Shown: one piece after another, positions 38,554 through 47,581 of the stretch
Numbering within the stretch: the first letter of the stretch is position 1
How the letters are laid out: each line of letters starts with the position of its first letter
Assembly: GCF_012927165.1 (NCBI RefSeq)
Contig: NZ_JABBGA010000007.1
Coordinates: forward strand, 186,001-250,000
Length of the DNA stretch: 64,000 nucleotides
Origin: Zoogloea dura
Lineage (GTDB): Bacteria > Pseudomonadota > Gammaproteobacteria > Burkholderiales > Rhodocyclaceae
Reading direction: 5' to 3'
Position numbers and translations under genes: made by a program
Notes under the pieces: generated by a model
What the model saw: only the letters and a program-made list of their open reading frames with translations
Told to the model about the DNA's origin: nothing
Databases searched by the model: none

Positions 38554-39073
38554 CGTGGAATACGGGGAAAACCGGCCAGTAAAGGCACAGACGCAGTATG
38601 ACAACCTACGACCTGAGCAGCATCAGCCTGCAGCCCTTGGTGACTCCGGTAGTCGACGGAAGGTAAAGGTGCGAGCGGTCAGTGGCTTCGGGGTCGTAGC
38701 GGGCGACTTCAGCTACCTCGGCGTTTTGACCAATGAATCGAACCGCCGCCCAGAACGCCTGAAAGAAACAGTCTGAATTACCGTTGAGGATGGGGAGCGG
38801 CAACACGTAAAGCGCATCTCCGATATTCCTCTACGTCCGACACCCACGCTTTTCCATATATCGCGCGCACTGCGTGCGAGAACTCCCGGCTTTGGAGCAA
38901 AGCGTTCGACGTCATTTTGACGGGCGTCTTCGCGCTGTAGGATTGCGTCACCTGGCAAGTCTGCGTCGGCCCGCAGATAATCTTCCGGGCAGCGCAGGGG
39001 CAGAAGCGAACCAGCACGCCCCACTAATCGCCACAAACATGCGACGCTCACACTTTACAAGGAGGAATGGTGA
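38554..39073. other. Low-GC spacer before the KAP NTPase gene
   Basis: About 520 bases with clearly lower GC than the flanking core. I see no confident gene. Short minus-strand frames (38606-38806, 38713-39051 and 38778-39017) lie in different registers and could be the remnant of a decayed gene, but the translations are unrecognised. The region must hold the promoter of the KAP gene. AAGGAGGA (39060-39066) is that gene's ribosome site. Confidence 0.4.
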
Positions 39074-42049
39074 ATGGCGGCTACCAAGCACACGATGAAG
39101 ATGCCGGAACTTCTGGTCTTTACCAAGATGTTCGTTGTGGGCTTTGTAGCCGCAGAAGTTTGCAGGGCAGCTTACTACCTAGGAACTGCGTTTGCTCCTG
39201 CGATAGCCGACTTTTCCCTTTGTGCAAGGGGCATACTGGTTCTCATCGGGCTGGCGATTTGTGTGGTATACGCCGTCAATCGTGGTGCGCATATTTCTGC
39301 TGTACAAATGGGGCGAAGCCTTCGTCTCGACCTACTCATCGCAATGTGCTTGGGAGCGTGGTCAAACGAGTTGGCCATGCCTTGGTTTTCTAAGTTCCAT
39401 GCAGCATTAAAAGCGTCGGACCCGTATTGGGCGCCAGTTGCTCTTCTGCTGTTCTGCACTGCGCTTTTGTCCCCGCTCGTCCAGCGGCATTGGCCTAGGA
39501 GGCGGCAGACTCCTTCGCAACTCCATTTCCTTGCGGACGAAGAGATCGGACGCGAGAACGACGATCTGCTTTCGAATGAGACCCAAGCAAAGTCGTTCGC
39601 AGAGACAGTCCTCGCAAGCGGTGCGCATTCGGGATTGGTATTCGGTGTCGATGGCCCGTGGGGTGTGGGTAAGACCAGCTTCATTAATCTTGCCGAGCGC
39701 TACTGGGAACGAGCTGCGGACAAGGTGATCGTTTGTCGGTTTGAGCCCCTGCGATATGCGTCGGAGCCAGATCTTGCCGATCGCTTGATTCGCGACCTGT
39801 CTGCTGCGATTCAGAGCAAGGTCTTTGCACCGGAGTTCCGTCCAGCAGCCTCCCGATACTCTCGACTCATCAAGGGGAAGGCGGACGTTTCGTTCCTAGG
39901 TTTCAAGCTTTCCCTGGAGCCATCGCAGGAAACTGTTGATGAACTGCTTGATGACATTGATGAGGTCCTTCGTCGCATTGGTCGACGAGTGATTGTTGTC
40001 ATCGACGACTTAGATCGTTTGGACGCAAAGACCGTCAACAACGTCCTGTTCGCAACTCGGCGCACATTCAAGTTGTCGCAAGCGACCTACGTCCTTTGCT
40101 ATGACACTGAGGTACTGGCCGGCGGCAAGGAGGAAGGATCCAGAGCGCGTGAATTCCTTGAGAAGTTTGTGACAGTCAAACTGAGCTTGTTCGTGGATAG
40201 TTCCAGTATCCGCAATTTTCTGCGGCGTGACTGGGGACGCGCCGAAAGTCAGCTCGGCTCAGTGCCGTCAGACACGATGGTCAAGCTTGGTGCCGTTCTC
40301 AATGAGCTTGCGAATATTCTGGATGGCGACTCTGCGGCAAAGTACCTGCCTTTGGTCGGCGATCTGCGCAAGGTCAAGCGCTTCATCAATGCGATTCTTC
40401 TCATGCAGATTGAGAAGACGAACCTGGGGCGTACCGACTTCGACAAGCGTGACCTAATTAACCTGATGCTGCTGCATTTGAACTATCCAGGGTTGTTCAG
40501 GCGCATATACGCCGAGGAGACAGAGGGGCGCAGTGGTATTTTCTCAGTTAAGCTGGAGTACGACGATCCGGGGTTCAAGAACGCCAAAGGCTTTGCACAG
40601 GTTAAGGAAGAGCACCAAGGAGCTGCCAAGTTCTTGCTAGAAGAGTTGTTTGATGTGGGGATATTAGAGCTAGGCGACGGGCGCAACGTTGAAGAGTCGG
40701 TCCTTCGGTCTCGTGCGTGTTTCAACAAGGGCGGCACCAGAAACCTGGAGAACTACTTGAAGCTCATCGTGCGATTTGCAACGCCGGAGCCGCAAGAGAC
40801 CTTTGTTCTCTACCAAACAGCTGTGGATCGAGTTCGCAAGGGGCAATCCATTGCTTCGGTACTCGTAGAGGCGGACTTTTTGTTGGAACGAACAGAGCAA
40901 GCGCACGACCAGTTCTGGCGAGTGCTGGTCAGTCAGGCCTACGACTTCACTAGCGCGACCGCCGAAGACGCCATTGAAACGCTCGTCGAGTACGTGCCTC
41001 GATATTCGTCGTTCGACAACGATGATCGGGGCCTGCGGCCGAGGTCGATTTACTCGTTGTTGCTGCTGTTGGATCGCGCAGGCTGGGGGCGTACGGCTGG
41101 CCGACGACGGACAAACAGTCCGGAAAACGTCATAGAGATCGCGCGGCGCATCTTTGGCGAGCAAGGTTTCGTTGGCAAAGGCCTGCTGGAGCGGCTTACC
41201 AGCACAGACCGTGGCGTACTGGGCTGGAACGATCTCATGTTGTTCAGGTTGCAGTGCTCGGCGGATCGCGGTGGTCAGTTGTACAACCTACACACAGCAC
41301 TCATCGTCGACCAGGACATGTCAGCTCCGACGTCCGGGTCGGTCAGTCGACTGGCGTTACTAGGGATGAGGAAGCTCTCTCAACGCGTTTTTGCACTTTT
41401 CAAGCGTTCCTACATTGACACTGGACGGAACTTCATTACAGAAGCGTATGAAGTTCCCGTAGACGCGCTCCTAGGCAAGGCCTTTGTCCATCTTCATGAA
41501 CAGGCTTCGCGGGACCCCGGATCCGAGCACGGCGACACAACGATGTCACTTCGAGTCGCCGCTGCACGCTCCTTCGCCGCTTCGTTCGTGATCTATCAGC
41601 TCAGCAATGCGCTCGCTCCGAATGGCGCAGGCGTCGGTTGCGGCCACTACGATGAAGTCGGGACTGAGGACCTCGGCGGGATATCGAAGCAGATGAACGA
41701 CTATGTCTTCGGCTTTTGCTTCAATCCGCAGATCGATGACGATAATGTGCTCCGATTCCTCGATCACTGCCTATCTCATTTGAGTAGCCCGTTCCATACA
41801 GGTCGAGATGAGGGCGGCTTCGTTGCGACCAAGACAGAGTTACCTGGTGGACTAGACCCGAAAGCGATGGGTATGTACTGGCTGCAACATCGCGACTACA
41901 TACGGGGGCTTGGACTCCAAGACGGTGGGCGATGCGTGTTTATGCCTGGCTACACGGCTTCCTATCACGACGACCTTGCTGGCGTGTTTGCCGTGCTCGA
42001 CGAACTAGCTGAAGAGGTGGCTTCCGCTACGCCTGATTCAGACGGCTGA
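39074..42049 (+). CDS. Membrane-anchored KAP-family P-loop NTPase, candidate defence gene
   Basis: This 991-residue protein has four predicted N-terminal membrane helices (about residues 13-35, 46-67, 82-103 and 113-135). A KAP P-loop domain follows: Walker A GVDGPWGVGKTSF at about 191-203 and Walker B VIVVIDDLDRLD at about 306-317, with the KAP-type RFIN-like segment KVKRFINAILL. The C-terminal half (about 450-991) is unrecognised. KAP NTPases include the phage-exclusion protein PifA, and some occur in other defence loci. AGGAGG lies 8 bases before the ATG. GC is visibly lower than the neighbours, with many A/T-ending codons, and repeats lie to the left. It stands alone, with no obvious partner. 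Confidence 0.85.
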   Translation: MAATKHTMKMPELLVFTKMFVVGFVAAEVCRAAYYLGTAFAPAIADFSLCARGILVLIGLAICVVYAVNRGAHISAVQMGRSLRLDLLIAMCLGAWSNELAMPWFSKFHAALKASDPYWAPVALLLFCTALLSPLVQRHWPRRRQTPSQLHFLADEEIGRENDDLLSNETQAKSFAETVLASGAHSGLVFGVDGPWGVGKTSFINLAERYWERAADKVIVCRFEPLRYASEPDLADRLIRDLSAAIQSKVFAPEFRPAASRYSRLIKGKADVSFLGFKLSLEPSQETVDELLDDIDEVLRRIGRRVIVVIDDLDRLDAKTVNNVLFATRRTFKLSQATYVLCYDTEVLAGGKEEGSRAREFLEKFVTVKLSLFVDSSSIRNFLRRDWGRAESQLGSVPSDTMVKLGAVLNELANILDGDSAAKYLPLVGDLRKVKRFINAILLMQIEKTNLGRTDFDKRDLINLMLLHLNYPGLFRRIYAEETEGRSGIFSVKLEYDDPGFKNAKGFAQVKEEHQGAAKFLLEELFDVGILELGDGRNVEESVLRSRACFNKGGTRNLENYLKLIVRFATPEPQETFVLYQTAVDRVRKGQSIASVLVEADFLLERTEQAHDQFWRVLVSQAYDFTSATAEDAIETLVEYVPRYSSFDNDDRGLRPRSIYSLLLLLDRAGWGRTAGRRRTNSPENVIEIARRIFGEQGFVGKGLLERLTSTDRGVLGWNDLMLFRLQCSADRGGQLYNLHTALIVDQDMSAPTSGSVSRLALLGMRKLSQRVFALFKRSYIDTGRNFITEAYEVPVDALLGKAFVHLHEQASRDPGSEHGDTTMSLRVAAARSFAASFVIYQLSNALAPNGAGVGCGHYDEVGTEDLGGISKQMNDYVFGFCFNPQIDDDNVLRFLDHCLSHLSSPFHTGRDEGGFVATKTELPGGLDPKAMGMYWLQHRDYIRGLGLQDGGRCVFMPGYTASYHDDLAGVFAVLDELAEEVASATPDSDG

Positions 42050-42483
42050 GTATGATCCTCGGAGAGCTCAGTCCTATCAGTCGGAGATAGTGCTTCAAGG
42101 CTGACTCGGCGCTGAGCCCGGCGCAGTTATGGCCCAAACCGCCGATCTTGACGCTGCATACGTTCTCCGGCGACTACAACTGTTTTTCGCTGTTCAGCGT
42201 AGACTGGGCCTTCGAACACCAACGACCGCAATCGCTGGAAGCAGCCATCGGACGTTCCAGATCGAACGTCCGCTTTGGGTCGGATCCAGTCTGCTGGCAG
42301 CCGGGAAAGCTGTCGTTCAGCCCTGACGTAGCCTGGGCGACAGCTGACTGCCGCATAGCTGCCACTCCGTCTGCTGACCATGAGCGTCAGCAAAGGCCGA
42401 AAAGCCGCCCCTCACCCATCGGGCTTGAGCCCAGCAACCACCAACCCTTGCCCGGGACCGCAGCTCCCCTCACCCCGCCAAAA
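42050..42483. other. Spacer downstream of the KAP gene, with a 9-bp hairpin
   Basis: About 430 bases with no convincing gene. CGGACGTTC (42250-42258) and GAACGTCCG (42265-42273) make a perfect 9-base stem with a 6-base loop. The text around it (ACGTCCGCTTTGGGTCGGATC) resembles dispersed intergenic sequence found in several proteobacteria, so this may be the eroded right edge of an insertion. GC rises again toward the iclR stop. Confidence 0.4.
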
Positions 42484-43296
42484 CTACGCACCGCCTCCCC
42501 CCCGACCCTCCCCCAACCCCTCCGCAATCGCCCTCGCCGTACCCTGCAAATCCTCCAGATGCGCTTCCACGACCTTGCTGCGCAGTTTGTACCGCCGTGG
42601 CCACACCAGGTTGATGCAGCCGGGGACGCCGGTCGGGGTGAGGATGGGGACGGCGATGGCGTCGAAGCCGTCGTCGAACACGCTGATGTCTTCCTCTGCA
42701 CCGCCGAAGCCCGGATCCCGGACCGCATAGCCTTGTTGCCGGGTTTCGGTGAGGAGGGCGTCAAGCCCTGCTTTCAATACGCGGGCGCTCAGGGGGTTGG
42801 CGGGGGGATGTTCGGCGTAGTGGGCGAGGGCGGCTTCGCGTTCTGCGTCGGGGCAGAAGGCGAGCCAGGCGCGGCCGGGGGCGGAGAGGATCAGGTCCAC
42901 CCGGAAGCCGATCTGGTAGCGCGGGTTCATGGCCAGGCCGGAGAGGCGTCGGGAGCTTTCGGCCAGTTCCATCTGGAAGTTGTCGTAGATGAGCAGGTCG
43001 GAAGGCCACAAGGCTTTGCGTTGCAGGGCGGCGAGGTGGGGGGCGGCGAGCTCGGCGAAGCGCAGGTTGCGTTCGGCGGGGCGGCTGCCGATGTGCAGGG
43101 ACACGCTGCGTCGCCAGCGTCCGTCGCCGATGGCGCGCCAGGCCAGGCCGGCGGCTTCGAGGGTGTGCAGGATGCGCAGCAGGGTGGGCTTGGGCAGGGT
43201 GGTGCGCAGGTGCAGATCCTGCAGTGCCCGGCCTTCGTGCTGCTCGAGCAGGCGCAGGACTTCGAGTCCGCGCTCGAGGGCCCGTATGGACTTCAT
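42484..43296 (-). CDS. IclR-family transcriptional regulator
   Basis: This 270-residue protein has an N-terminal winged helix (SIRALERGLEVLRLLEQHEG, then LPKPTLLRILHTLEAAGLA) and a C-terminal IclR effector domain with VPILTPTGVPGCINLVWPR. The start MKSIRALERG at 43296 is backed by GGAGAA about 6 bases upstream; a longer start is rejected. IclR proteins respond to small aromatic or carboxylic ligands. It is divergent from pldA with 89 bases between, and may control neither or either neighbour; no catabolic operon is adjacent. Confidence 0.92.
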   Translation of the reverse strand: MKSIRALERGLEVLRLLEQHEGRALQDLHLRTTLPKPTLLRILHTLEAAGLAWRAIGDGRWRRSVSLHIGSRPAERNLRFAELAAPHLAALQRKALWPSDLLIYDNFQMELAESSRRLSGLAMNPRYQIGFRVDLILSAPGRAWLAFCPDAEREAALAHYAEHPPANPLSARVLKAGLDALLTETRQQGYAVRDPGFGGAEEDISVFDDGFDAIAVPILTPTGVPGCINLVWPRRYKLRSKVVEAHLEDLQGTARAIAEGLGEGRGGGGA

Positions 43297-43385
43297 CTGT
43301 TCTCCGCTTAAGAGGCTTTCCGGCTCGACAGTATGGCGCGTGGCGCCCACAATTCGAGGCCCTGACCTGCTCCGGAGTGTTCTTG

Positions 43386-44384
43386 ATGCGGCATCCCAAT
43401 CGATCGAAGGGGCCTGGCAGCGCCGCGCTCTTCATCCTGTTGTGCTGCGTTTCGCAGGCTTACGCTGGCGAACCGTCCACCTGTGCCGCCATTGCCGACA
43501 ATACCGAACGCCTGGCCTGCTATGACCAGGCCGTGGGGCGGCCCCACCAGGAAGCGCCACCCGCTGTAGAAACCGGCAACACGGCGCTGAGCGCCCGCTG
43601 GGAGCTGGATGCGGAGGACAAGCGTGGCACCTTCCTGATCCGTCCGTACCGGCCGACCTACTTGCTGCTGGGCCGATGGAGCAATACCCCCAACCGGCAG
43701 CCGGGGTCGCCGGCCCGGGACCACACGGTGACCGAGCCGATGGACGTGGCGCCGGTGGAGGCCAAGTATCAGATCAGTTTCAAGACCAAGCTGTGGGAAG
43801 GCTTGGTGGGCCACCACGGTGACCTGTGGCTGGGTTATACCCAGCAATCCAACTGGCAGGTGTACAACAAGAGCAATTCCTCGCCCTTCCGCGAGACGGA
43901 CTACGAGCCCGAGCTGATGGCGGTGTTTCGCAGCAACCTGGATGCGGGCCTGGGCTTCAAGGTGAAGATGTTGTCGGTGGGCATCAACCACCAGTCCAAC
44001 GGACGCGCCCAGCCGCTGTCGCGCAGCTGGAACCGGCTGATGACCCAGGTGGGGGTGGAGCGGGGCGATTTTGCGCTGCTGCTGCGCGGCTGGCACCGCT
44101 TCGAGGAGAAGAGCAGCAACGACGACAACCCGGACATCACCCGCTACCTGGGCAATGGCGACATCCAGGCCATGTGGAAGCTGGGTGAGCACGGCATCGG
44201 CCTGAACCTGCGCGGCAATCTGTTCGACAGCCGCGGTTCTGCCCAGCTGGACTGGAGCTTCCCGATCCACCGCAACCTGAAGGGCTATCTGCAGCTGTTC
44301 AGCGGCTACGGCGAGACCCTGATCGACTACAACCACCGCCAGACCACCTTCGGTTTCGGGGTGTCGCTGGTGGATTGGCTGTAG
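43386..44384 (+). CDS. pldA: Outer-membrane phospholipase A1 (PldA)
   Basis: This 332-residue protein has a signal peptide (about residues 1-27, ending QAYA) and then a STCAAIADNTERLACYD segment seen in this family. The beta-barrel catalytic motif NHQSNGRAQPLSRSWNR carries the His/Ser/Asn set of PldA. The C terminus ends in the aromatic GVSLVDWL of an outer-membrane barrel. It should hydrolyse phospholipids in the outer leaflet under membrane stress, working as a calcium-bound dimer. ATG 43386 is the first start giving a signal peptide. It converges with the next gene, leaving only 6 bases. Confidence 0.94.
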   Translation: MRHPNRSKGPGSAALFILLCCVSQAYAGEPSTCAAIADNTERLACYDQAVGRPHQEAPPAVETGNTALSARWELDAEDKRGTFLIRPYRPTYLLLGRWSNTPNRQPGSPARDHTVTEPMDVAPVEAKYQISFKTKLWEGLVGHHGDLWLGYTQQSNWQVYNKSNSSPFRETDYEPELMAVFRSNLDAGLGFKVKMLSVGINHQSNGRAQPLSRSWNRLMTQVGVERGDFALLLRGWHRFEEKSSNDDNPDITRYLGNGDIQAMWKLGEHGIGLNLRGNLFDSRGSAQLDWSFPIHRNLKGYLQLFSGYGETLIDYNHRQTTFGFGVSLVDWL

Positions 44385-44390
44385 GGGCGT

Positions 44391-46859
44391 TCAGGTTTCG
44401 GGAACGCGTCCGAGCAGGGCGGTGAACCAGAAGGTGCTGCCTTTGCCCGGGGTGCTGCTGACGCCGCTGCGGCCGCCCATCAGTTCGGCCAGCTGGCGGT
44501 TGATGGCCAGGCCGAGGCCGTTGCCGCCATGCTGGCGGGTCGGCGAGGCGTCGCCCTGCTCAAAGCTCAGGAAGATGCGCTCCTGGTCCTCCAGGGGCAC
44601 GCCGATGCCGGAATCCTCCACTTCGAAACGCACCAGCAGGCGCTCGCCGCGATAGTCCTGGATGCGGATGCGCAGGGCGACGAAGCCGCAGGGGGTGAAT
44701 TTCACCGAGTTGCTGATGTAGTTGATCAGCATCTGGGCGAGCCTGGCCCGGTCGCCGCGTAGCTGTGCGGGCATGCCGGTGATGTCCACGCGGTAGTCCA
44801 GGGCCTTGCTGCGCAGGCTTTCGCCGGTGGCGCGGAGGACGTCCTGCAGCAGCTCGGCCAGCATGAAGTGCCGCTCGTGGATCTGCATGCGCCGGGCCTC
44901 GATCTGTGCCAGGTCGAGGATGTCGTCGAGAACCAGGTGCAGTTGCCGTGCCGCGCTGATGACCTTGTCCAGGCGCATCTGCAGACCGGTGTCGTCGATC
45001 TTGCCGCGGATCATCGAGGTGAAGCCGAGGATCGCATTGAGGGGCGTGTGGATCTCGTGGCTCATGTTGGCGAGGAAGCTGCTCTTGGCCCGGTTGGCGG
45101 CTTCGGCCAGCTCCTTGGCCGCCAGCAGTTCGGCGGTGCGCAGGCCGACCTGTTCCTCGAGCTGCTGGCGGTTCTGTTCCAGCTCGCGGAGCATGCGGGT
45201 TTTCTCGGTCTGGTCCACGAACTGGATCAGCAGGTGGCGCTCGGCGCGGATCTGCACCGGCAGGATCAGGCAGTCGGCCCAGATCTCGCGGCCAAAGGAG
45301 GTGACCACGTGGATCTGCCGCTGCTGCTGGATGTTGCTGTCGAGGGCGTGCAGGCAGTCGTCCAGGAGGCCCGCGGCTTTCCAGGTCTCGAGCTGGCGGA
45401 AGTTCTGTTCCAGCAGTTGGGCGAGGGTGGCTCCGACCACGCGCGCGTAGGCTGCGTTGGCCATCACGCAGGGGCCGGCCGCCTCGTAGACGCCGATCGG
45501 GACGGGTGAGGCCTGGAGCACCGCGTCGCTGAAGCGTACGGCCTCCTGCAGGCGGTTCTCGGCCAGCCGGCGCTCGTCCACCTCGGCCTTGAGGCGGGTG
45601 TTGATGTCGGCCAGTTCGGCCGTCCGCTCCGCGACACGCTGTTCGAGCAGGTCGCGCTCGCGGTTGAGGTCGGTGAGGGCCTGGCGGCGCTGGCGGGCAA
45701 CACGGACCAGGGACAGGATCAGGGCGGTCTGCAGGGCCAGGACCAGCGCGGTTGCCAGGATCTCGGTGCGGTGCCGGTCCCAGAAGCCGATCGGCGCGTT
45801 GATGACCGTACTGCCTCTGGGCAGGCTGTCCGGTGCGATGCCGAAGCGCTGCAACACCGTGTGATCGAAGATGTCGCGGGTCGGTGAGCTCATCTTCACC
45901 GGGATGGAGGCGGGCGCCTCATCATCGAGGATGCGCAGGGCGATGGCGGCGGCCTCGCGGCCCTGGTCGCGGCCGTTGAGGACGTGGCCGCCGATCACCC
46001 CGGTGCCCAGGTGGAAGTCCCAGAACGCGTAGACGGGGACGGGGCTGGCCGCGGCGACCAGGCGGCCGTTCTCGATGGGAGTCAGGGCCCGTCCCACGCC
46101 CTGGTCCGACGTCTGGCCGACCAGGAACACCAGGCTGTCCTTGCCCAGCCCGGCGAGGCGGCCGCGGATCTCGGCCATGGTCGCATCCTTGAGCACGATC
46201 AGCTCGTGCTGCTGGCGCAGCAGCGGGAAGACCCGGCTCTCTGCGTCGCGGGTGTTCATGGCGCTGCTGGTGTCGCCGGTGGACAGGATGAAGACGAGCT
46301 TCCTGATGCCGCTATGCACCTTGAGGGCGAGGGCCACGGTGGCCGGGATGTCGATCTCTTCATTGACCCCGGTGATGTCCGGCACGTTGCGGATCACCTC
46401 GGGCATGAAGTTGTTGTAGCCGCAGAAGACGATGGGCTGGCCGGGAAACAGCTTCTGGCGGTAGCGCAGGGCAAAATCGAAGGCCGCGTTGTCGGAGGCG
46501 ATGATGAGGTCGTGCCGGAAGTTGCGGTACTTGGCGCCCAGCGCATCGGCGATGATCGCCTCCTGCTTGCGGTCGGGGAAGCGGCGGCTGTCGAGGTATT
46601 CCACCGACAGTTCCACTGGCCTGGCCCGGCTGCCGAGGACCTCCCGGATCCCCTGGCCTGTTTCGCGGCCCCAGGCATTGCCCGGGTCGTAGGAATCGAT
46701 GTGGAGGATGCGCGGCGGGGGCGTTTCGTCCGCGGCGTGCCCGGCGGCGGGCATGACCAGGGTGATGAGCAGCAGGTACACGGCAAACAGACCGGCCGGC
46801 AGCCCGGGGTGCTGGCGGGGGGGAGGGTTCCTACCGGTCAGGGGGACGGAGCTGCGCAT
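44391..46859 (-). CDS. Sensor histidine kinase with periplasmic ABC-type ligand-binding domain
   Basis: This 822-residue kinase has an N-terminal hydrophobic segment (about residues 20-42) and a periplasmic region resembling the ABC_sub_bind/TrpX family (about 55-330: RILHIDSYDPGNAWG, VFCGYNNFMPEVIRNVPDIT). A second membrane helix (about 365-385), a coiled coil, PAS, HisKA and an ATPase domain (SNSVKFTPCG, GNGLGLAINR) follow. The phospho-box reads HEIHTPLN rather than the usual HEIRTPLN. No receiver is attached or adjacent, so the partner regulator is elsewhere. The start is uncertain: 46859 places the signal close to the N terminus, but 46955 is open. Confidence 0.88.
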   Translation of the reverse strand: MRSSVPLTGRNPPPRQHPGLPAGLFAVYLLLITLVMPAAGHAADETPPPRILHIDSYDPGNAWGRETGQGIREVLGSRARPVELSVEYLDSRRFPDRKQEAIIADALGAKYRNFRHDLIIASDNAAFDFALRYRQKLFPGQPIVFCGYNNFMPEVIRNVPDITGVNEEIDIPATVALALKVHSGIRKLVFILSTGDTSSAMNTRDAESRVFPLLRQQHELIVLKDATMAEIRGRLAGLGKDSLVFLVGQTSDQGVGRALTPIENGRLVAAASPVPVYAFWDFHLGTGVIGGHVLNGRDQGREAAAIALRILDDEAPASIPVKMSSPTRDIFDHTVLQRFGIAPDSLPRGSTVINAPIGFWDRHRTEILATALVLALQTALILSLVRVARQRRQALTDLNRERDLLEQRVAERTAELADINTRLKAEVDERRLAENRLQEAVRFSDAVLQASPVPIGVYEAAGPCVMANAAYARVVGATLAQLLEQNFRQLETWKAAGLLDDCLHALDSNIQQQRQIHVVTSFGREIWADCLILPVQIRAERHLLIQFVDQTEKTRMLRELEQNRQQLEEQVGLRTAELLAAKELAEAANRAKSSFLANMSHEIHTPLNAILGFTSMIRGKIDDTGLQMRLDKVISAARQLHLVLDDILDLAQIEARRMQIHERHFMLAELLQDVLRATGESLRSKALDYRVDITGMPAQLRGDRARLAQMLINYISNSVKFTPCGFVALRIRIQDYRGERLLVRFEVEDSGIGVPLEDQERIFLSFEQGDASPTRQHGGNGLGLAINRQLAELMGGRSGVSSTPGKGSTFWFTALLGRVPET

Positions 46860-46995
46860 CGGTCGGTATCGGGCACCAGATTTCGAGGTGGGCTGGCTTG
46901 CCGGTGTATCCGGGCGATGTTGCCCGGGGAAACCGGGAGAGTGCAAGCACCGCATCGGACGATAGAATCCTTAATCTTTCGCTCAAGTATCGCCC

Positions 46996-47544
46996 ATGCC
47001 GAGTCAGCTTGCCCTGAAATATCTCCACGGCTACCCCGAGTCACTGGTCTCCCAGGTCAGGTCACTGCTGGCGCAGGGCCAGCTGGGGCCGTGGCTGCGT
47101 GCCCGCTACCCGGTCCTGCATGAGGTGCGCAACGACACCGCTTTGTACGAATACGTGACTGAGCTGAAGTCGCGCTACCTGCGCAATGCCGAGCCGCTCA
47201 GCAAGGTGGGCTTCGATGGCAAGCTGCAGAGCATCCACAACGCCCTGGGGACCCATACCACGGTGGCCCGGGTGCAGGGAGGCAAGATCAGGACCAAGCG
47301 GGAGATCCGTGTCGCGACCCTGTTCCGCGAGGCGCCGCCGGAGTTTCTGCGCATGATCGTCGTGCATGAGTTGGCGCATCTTAAGGAGCGCCAGCACGAC
47401 AAGGCCTTCTACCAGCTGTGCTGCCGGATGGAGCCGGACTACCACCAGCTGGAGTTTGATGTGCGGGCCTGGCTGAGCTGGGAGGAGGCCCAGGGGCAGC
47501 GCCTGTGGGTGCCGGATGGCACCGCGCCGCCCGCGCCAGGCTGA
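46996..47544 (+). CDS. YgjP-like (DUF45/M48-type) zinc metallopeptidase
   Basis: This 182-residue cytoplasmic protein has the zinc motif VVHELAHLKERQHDKAFY, where HELAH and the later H give a typical HExxH...H arrangement, and a following CC pair. It matches the YgjP/DUF45 domain family. Activity and substrate are not established for the family. It is convergent with the HHH gene, with 37 bases between stops and no clear terminator. Confidence 0.85.
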   Translation: MPSQLALKYLHGYPESLVSQVRSLLAQGQLGPWLRARYPVLHEVRNDTALYEYVTELKSRYLRNAEPLSKVGFDGKLQSIHNALGTHTTVARVQGGKIRTKREIRVATLFREAPPEFLRMIVVHELAHLKERQHDKAFYQLCCRMEPDYHQLEFDVRAWLSWEEAQGQRLWVPDGTAPPAPG

Positions 47545-47581
47545 GGTGAGGCGGACGGCTGGCGCCGCCCGCATCCAGTGC

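Noticed and set aside
42127-42393. An 88-codon minus-strand gene downstream of the KAP gene
   Set aside because: Unrecognised translation, overlaps a dispersed-looking hairpin region and has no ribosome site.
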